A stretch of DNA of 64,000 nucleotides from an uncultured Prevotellaceae bacterium (GTDB lineage Bacteria; Bacteroidota; Bacteroidia; Bacteroidales; Bacteroidaceae): contig CACYME010000004.1 in assembly GCA_902775475.1 (NCBI GenBank), positions 1-64,000 on the forward strand, read 5' to 3'. Both the position numbers and the translations under genes were made by a program. Below, one piece after another: positions 60,268-64,000 of the stretch. Positions within the stretch are counted from its first letter, which is position 1, and each line of letters begins with the position of its first letter. Under the pieces are notes generated by a model that made no database searches, had not been told where the DNA came from, and worked only from the letters and a program-made list of their open reading frames with translations.

Positions 60268-60780
60268 ATGAAGAAAACAATTCTTTCGCTGCTTTGCGCC
60301 GTGTTCGCGCTGGCAAGCAATGCACAGAGCTACACCACTCCCCAACTGGACCGTCCTCCCTTTGGCGAGGGCAAGTTCTATACGGCTGCCTCCATGTCGG
60401 GACTGGGCGTCAACTGGAACAAGTGTGAAAAATGGAATTTCGACCTGCAGGCCAAGGCGGGCTACCTGTTCATGGACAACTGGATGGTGACGGCTCAGCT
60501 GGGCTACAACTACCTGACCCACGGGGCCAACTCGCTGGAGGCTGGTGCCGGACTGCGCTACTACATTGAGCAGAACGGACTGTGGGTAGGGGCCAGTGGC
60601 AACTATGTGCATAAGTACCACACCTACGACGACTTCATGCCGAGCGTGCAGCTGGGCTATTCCTTCTTCCTGAACCGCACCGTGACCCTTGAGCCCGAAA
60701 TCTTCTATAATCAGAGCCTCAAGGACAACGACTACTCTGGCTTAGGCTTCCGCATCGGTATTGGTATCTACTTTGAATAA
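60268..60780 (+). CDS. small outer-membrane beta-barrel protein
   Basis: 170 residues. A signal peptide (MKKTILSLLCAVFALASNAQ) is followed by alternating aromatic strands (WNFDLQAKAGYLFMDNWMVT, AQLGYNYL, GAGLRYYIEQNGLWVGASGNY) and a terminal FRIGIGIYFE, with the final aromatic-Glu typical of an 8-strand barrel. Function unknown. It lies between cstA and nadC with short gaps and is probably cotranscribed. Confidence 0.85.
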   Translation: MKKTILSLLCAVFALASNAQSYTTPQLDRPPFGEGKFYTAASMSGLGVNWNKCEKWNFDLQAKAGYLFMDNWMVTAQLGYNYLTHGANSLEAGAGLRYYIEQNGLWVGASGNYVHKYHTYDDFMPSVQLGYSFFLNRTVTLEPEIFYNQSLKDNDYSGLGFRIGIGIYFE

Positions 60781-60792
60781 CAGGAGGCGCTT

Positions 60793-61641
60793 ATGCTGAG
60801 TACAGAAGAACTGGTTGACAGGCTGATTGACCTGTCGTTTGCCGAAGACATCGGCGACGGCGACCATACCACGTTGTGCTGCATCCCCGAGGACGCCATG
60901 GGACGCTCGCACCTGCTCATCAAGGAAGACGGCATCCTGGCTGGCGTAGAGGTGGCCAAGGAGGTGTTCCGCCGCTTCGACCCCACCATGCAGGTGGAGG
61001 TGCTCATGGGCGACGGCTCGCAGGTGAAGAAGGGCGACATTGCCATGGTCGTTACGGGCAAGGTGCGCTCGCTGTTGCAGACTGAGCGACTGATGCTGAA
61101 CATCATGCAGCGCATGAGCGGCATTGCCACCATGACGGCGCGGTACGTGGAACGGCTGAAGGGAACGGGCACCCGCGTGCTCGACACTCGCAAGACCACC
61201 CCCGGCATGCGCATGCTGGAGAAACAGGCCGTGAAGATTGGCGGCGGATGCAACCACCGCATCGGGCTTTTCGACATGATTCTGCTGAAGGACAACCACG
61301 TGGACTTCGCCGGAGGCATCGTCAATGCCATCGACCGTTGCCATGCCTATCTGGAGGAGAAGGGGCTTAACCTGAAGATTGAAATAGAGGTGCGCAACTT
61401 CGACGAGCTGCAGCAGGTGCTCGACCACGGTGGCGTTGACCGCATCATGCTTGACAATTTCTCGGTGCCCGACACGAAGAAGGCCGTCGACATCATCGAC
61501 CATCGCTTTGAGACGGAGTCGAGTGGCGGCATCACCTTCGATACCATCCGCGACTATGCCGAGCAGGGTGTCGACTTCATCTCTGTGGGAGCACTTACCC
61601 ACAGCGTGAAAGGCCTCGACATGAGCTTCAAGGCCTGCTGA
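60793..61641 (+). CDS. nadC: nicotinate-nucleotide diphosphorylase (carboxylating)
   Basis: 282 residues. Quinolinate phosphoribosyltransferase motifs: EDIGDGDHTT near the N terminus, LNIMQRMSGIATMTARYVE, LDTRKTTPGMRMLEKQAVKIGGGCNHRIGLFDMILLKDNH, and IEVRNFDELQQVLDHGGVDRIMLDNF. It makes nicotinate mononucleotide from quinolinate in de novo NAD synthesis. The start is supported by an AGGAGG ribosome-binding sequence at 60782-60787, a rare feature in this phylum. Confidence 0.97.
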   Translation: MLSTEELVDRLIDLSFAEDIGDGDHTTLCCIPEDAMGRSHLLIKEDGILAGVEVAKEVFRRFDPTMQVEVLMGDGSQVKKGDIAMVVTGKVRSLLQTERLMLNIMQRMSGIATMTARYVERLKGTGTRVLDTRKTTPGMRMLEKQAVKIGGGCNHRIGLFDMILLKDNHVDFAGGIVNAIDRCHAYLEEKGLNLKIEIEVRNFDELQQVLDHGGVDRIMLDNFSVPDTKKAVDIIDHRFETESSGGITFDTIRDYAEQGVDFISVGALTHSVKGLDMSFKAC

Positions 61642-61672
61642 CCTTTTACCTTTGACCTAAACCCTGAATGCT

Positions 61673-63061
61673 ATGATGAGAAGAGTTTTGAGAGTGGCCG
61701 CATTGGCGTTGATGACCGTGTGGCTGGGGGGTGCTGCGCAACAGGTGAAACCTTTGCAAACCGATGTGCCAAAGCGGCCTTCAGGGCAGACTGACGTGCT
61801 TCAGCTGACGGCCCAGCCCATCAAGGTGGTGCGAGTAGGGTTTGTGGGGCTGGGTATGCGTGGCCCTGGCGCCGTGGAACGTTTCAGCCAGATTGACGGG
61901 ACGGACGTGAAGGGCCTCTGCGACGTGGAGACCGACCGTGTGGAGGCGTGCCAGAAACTGCTGGAGAAGCATGGTCGCCCCCGTGCAACGGCCTATAGCG
62001 GCAGCACTGAGGCTTATAAAAAGATGTGTGAGCGCAAGGACATCGACCTCATCTACATCGCTACCGACTGGGTGCACCATGTGCCCATTGCCCTCTATGC
62101 CATGGAGCATGGCAAGCATGTGGCCATCGAAGTGCCGGCAGCAATGAACCTGGAGGAAATCTGGCAGCTGATCAATACCTCGGAGCGTACCCGGAAGCAC
62201 TGCATGATGCTCGAGAACTGCGTCTACGACTTCTTCGAGCTGGCTGCCTTGAACATGGCTCAGCAGGGACTCTTCGGCGAGGTGATTCATGTGGAGGGCT
62301 CCTATCTGCACAATCTCGATGACTTCTGGACGGCCTACTGGAACAACTGGCGCCTGGACTACAATGCAAAGCATCGGGGTGATGTGTATCCCACGCATGG
62401 CATCGGCCCTGACTGTCAGGTGCTGAACATCCACCGGGGCGACCGCATGGACTATCTTGTTGCAGTCGACACAAAGCCTGTGAACGGTCCGCGAGTGGTG
62501 AAGAAGCTGATGGGGAAGGACTGCCCCGACTTCCAGAATGGTGACCAGACTTCGACGCTGATTCGCACGGTCAATGGAAAGACGATGCTCATTCAGCACG
62601 ATGTGTTGACGCCTCGCCCCTATAGCCGCATGTTCCAGGTGGTGGGCAGCGATGGCTATGCCAGCAAGTACCCCATCTATCAGCTGCTGTTCCGTCAGGA
62701 AATGCTCAGCAACAGCGGAATACCTGACCATGAGAACCTGAATGCTCATGCAGCTATGCCCGACAGCCTCTGCAACGCCATGTTGCACAAATACCTGCCC
62801 GACTTCGTGAAGGAACTGGAGGAGAAAGCTAAGCGCGTAGGCGGTCATGGCGGCATGGACTTCATCATGGACTATCGCCTCGTCTACTGCCTGCAGAACG
62901 GCCTTCCCTTGGATATGGATGTCTACGACATGGCTGAATGGTGCTGTCTGGGTGAGCTGACACGCATCTCGTTAGAGAACAACTCTGCGCCGGTAGCCAT
63001 TCCCGATTTTACACGGGGAGCGTGGAACCGCATCAAGGGTTTTAAGTACGCCTTCAAATAA
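61673..63061 (+). CDS. exported Gfo/Idh/MocA oxidoreductase, GH109-like
   Basis: 462 residues, with the ATG at 61676 as an alternative start. A signal-like N terminus (VLRVAALALMTVWLGGAAQQ) is followed by the Rossmann motif VGFVGLGMRGPGAVERF and the family's HVAIEVPAAMNLEEIWQLI. A catalytic-region tyrosine/histidine set follows (YPTHGIGPDCQVLNIHRGDRMDYL). It resembles GH109 alpha-N-acetylgalactosaminidases, which use bound NAD in a redox mechanism. The downstream gene resembles an N-acetylhexosamine kinase, consistent with GalNAc salvage. Substrate inferred. Confidence 0.88.
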   Translation: MMRRVLRVAALALMTVWLGGAAQQVKPLQTDVPKRPSGQTDVLQLTAQPIKVVRVGFVGLGMRGPGAVERFSQIDGTDVKGLCDVETDRVEACQKLLEKHGRPRATAYSGSTEAYKKMCERKDIDLIYIATDWVHHVPIALYAMEHGKHVAIEVPAAMNLEEIWQLINTSERTRKHCMMLENCVYDFFELAALNMAQQGLFGEVIHVEGSYLHNLDDFWTAYWNNWRLDYNAKHRGDVYPTHGIGPDCQVLNIHRGDRMDYLVAVDTKPVNGPRVVKKLMGKDCPDFQNGDQTSTLIRTVNGKTMLIQHDVLTPRPYSRMFQVVGSDGYASKYPIYQLLFRQEMLSNSGIPDHENLNAHAAMPDSLCNAMLHKYLPDFVKELEEKAKRVGGHGGMDFIMDYRLVYCLQNGLPLDMDVYDMAEWCCLGELTRISLENNSAPVAIPDFTRGAWNRIKGFKYAFK

Positions 63062-63071
63062 GTTGGTGGGT

Positions 63072-64000
63072 ATGACAAGGGAGGATATCGTCAGGCATTT
63101 CGACCTGCAAGGTACGGTGGCATCCATAGAGCCGCTGGGTAATGGGCTTATCAACGACACTTATCGGGTGAAGACGGCTGAAGCCGATCAGCCCGACTAC
63201 GTGTTGCAGCGTATCAACCATGCCGTCTTTAAGGATGTTGACCTTTTGCAGCGCAACATCGAGGCTGTCACTCGCCATCTGCGTGCAAAACTTCAGCAGG
63301 ACGAATGTGGTGACATTGACCGCCGGGTACTTCGTTTCATTCCAGCAAAAGACGGGAAGGCGTATTACTTTGACGGGGAGAACTATTGGCGCACCTCCGT
63401 TTTCATACCAGATACACTGACGATTGACGAGGTGACGCCCGCTTCCTCCTATGATGCAGGCAGAGCCTTTGGCCAGTTTGAGGGCATGTTGACGGATTTC
63501 CCAGAGGTGCTGGGCGAGACAATTCCCGACTTCCATAATATGGAGCTGCGGCTCAACCAGTTGCGGCAAGCCGTAGCTGACGACCGCAAGGGGCGCGTGG
63601 CGCAGGTTGGTACTGAGTTGGCGCTGATTTGGAAACATGCCGAGCAGATGTGCCGGGCTGAGCAGATGCACCGGCAGGGCCTTCTACCCAAACGCATCTG
63701 CCACTGCGATACCAAGGTGAACAATATTCTGTTTGACCGTGAAGGGCATGTGCTGTGCGTTATCGACCTTGACACGGTGATGCCTGCCTACGTCTTCTCG
63801 GATTATGGCGATTTCCTGAGAACGGCTGCCAACACCATGCCAGAGGATTCACCAGAGCAGGACAGCGTGGCTTTCCGCTGGGATATCTTTGAGGCTTTCA
63901 CGCGAGGTTATCTGGAGTCGACGCGAAGTTTCCTCATGCCAGTTGAGACTGAGAACCTTCCATACGCTGTGGGGCTCTTTCCCATGATGCAGGCTGTGCG
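63072..64000 (+). CDS. N-acetylhexosamine 1-kinase-like phosphotransferase, cut by the window edge
   Basis: About 309 codons, open to the right edge. It belongs to the aminoglycoside-phosphotransferase fold: the catalytic loop HCDTKVNNILFD (H-x-D-x4-N) and the metal-binding IDLDTVMPAYVFSDYGDF are seen near residues 217 and 235. The pattern matches NahK-type enzymes that phosphorylate GalNAc/GlcNAc at C1. The start ATG at 63072 lies 10 nt after the stop of the GH109-like gene, so the two form an operon. The C terminus is missing from the window. Confidence 0.85.
   Translation, partial: MTREDIVRHFDLQGTVASIEPLGNGLINDTYRVKTAEADQPDYVLQRINHAVFKDVDLLQRNIEAVTRHLRAKLQQDECGDIDRRVLRFIPAKDGKAYYFDGENYWRTSVFIPDTLTIDEVTPASSYDAGRAFGQFEGMLTDFPEVLGETIPDFHNMELRLNQLRQAVADDRKGRVAQVGTELALIWKHAEQMCRAEQMHRQGLLPKRICHCDTKVNNILFDREGHVLCVIDLDTVMPAYVFSDYGDFLRTAANTMPEDSPEQDSVAFRWDIFEAFTRGYLESTRSFLMPVETENLPYAVGLFPMMQAV

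Noticed and set aside
1-64000. CRISPR arrays
   Set aside because: No regularly spaced direct repeats with variable spacers were seen. The tandem units found (11.7, 41.3, 44.4 kb) lack unique spacers.
1-64000. Complete insertion sequences, phage or conjugative elements
   Set aside because: No transposase, integrase, phage structural or conjugation gene is present; the repeats found are non-coding.

Overview
The window comes from a member of the Bacteroidales, most likely a Prevotella-type organism. Start sites repeatedly carry the Bacteroidota promoter pair TTTG-N19/20-TAnnTTTG, Shine-Dalgarno sequences are mostly absent, and the gene families are typical of the group: DUF3791/DUF3990, DUF4301, DUF4369, DUF4838, DUF3943, SLBB-repeat export proteins, BspA-like repeats and sorting-tail-like C termini. 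The tmRNA tag reads GNNEYALAA. Coding DNA is moderately GC-rich, while the spacers are strongly AT-rich.

Layout. 1-3.2 kb: an unidentified partial gene, a short-chain dehydrogenase, a Crp/Fnr-type regulator, and a tight three-gene unit with ATGA overlaps (DUF3791, an ADP-ribosyltransferase-fold DUF3990 protein, a 74-residue protein) that looks like a toxin-antitoxin or defence module. 3.2-7.3 kb: pyruvate:ferredoxin oxidoreductase behind a small membrane protein. 8-12.9 kb: a secreted SGNH esterase, a GGGtGRT protein with its NifU-like scaffold, and a YpfJ-type metallopeptidase. 12.8-28.7 kb: one leftward exopolysaccharide/capsule operon with a six-SLBB export protein, Wzz-like protein, pyruvyltransferase, Wzx flippase, EpsG-like polymerase, DUF4838 protein, three glycosyltransferases and the complete set for GDP-D-glycero-alpha-D-manno-heptose (HddA, GmhA, and a fused HddC-GmhB). 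28.8-29.4 kb: ssrA followed by a carbonic anhydrase remnant. 29.4-44.4 kb: an acetyltransferase, HU-like protein, exported flavin-reductase-like protein, PfkA, a DUF3943 outer-membrane protein, an ECF S component, a flavodoxin lipoprotein, an aldo/keto reductase, DUF4301, a KDG-kinase-like protein, an exported patatin, a secreted protein, an MFS transporter and RpiB. 45-48 kb: transketolase followed by a broken Ser/Thr kinase/leucine-rich-repeat gene. 49-53.3 kb: an S9 peptidase, LeuB, a TPR protein and tRNA-Cys. 53.4-64 kb: a DUF4369/thioredoxin-fold lipoprotein without CxxC, an OmpA-like/TPR lipoprotein, a GHL10-type glycoside hydrolase, CstA, a small outer-membrane barrel, NadC, a GH109-like oxidoreductase and a partial NahK-like sugar kinase.

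The AT-rich spacers hold the least explained material. A roughly 415-bp repeat occurs four times (7.4, 44.7, 48.1 and 56.5 kb). Its core is a 9-bp inverted repeat around a 12-bp spacer, and the spacer is exactly inverted in the 44.7-kb copy, which also truncates the kinase/LRR gene. A second mobile-looking unit is a complete promoter whose -33/-7 spacer sequence is nearly the same at separate loci (two copies at 11.8 kb, three at 58.6-58.8 kb). A third is a GC-rich repeat of about 40 bp at 17.1 and 48.9 kb.

Positions and motifs were read by eye. Family assignments rest on recalled family signatures, not on searches.
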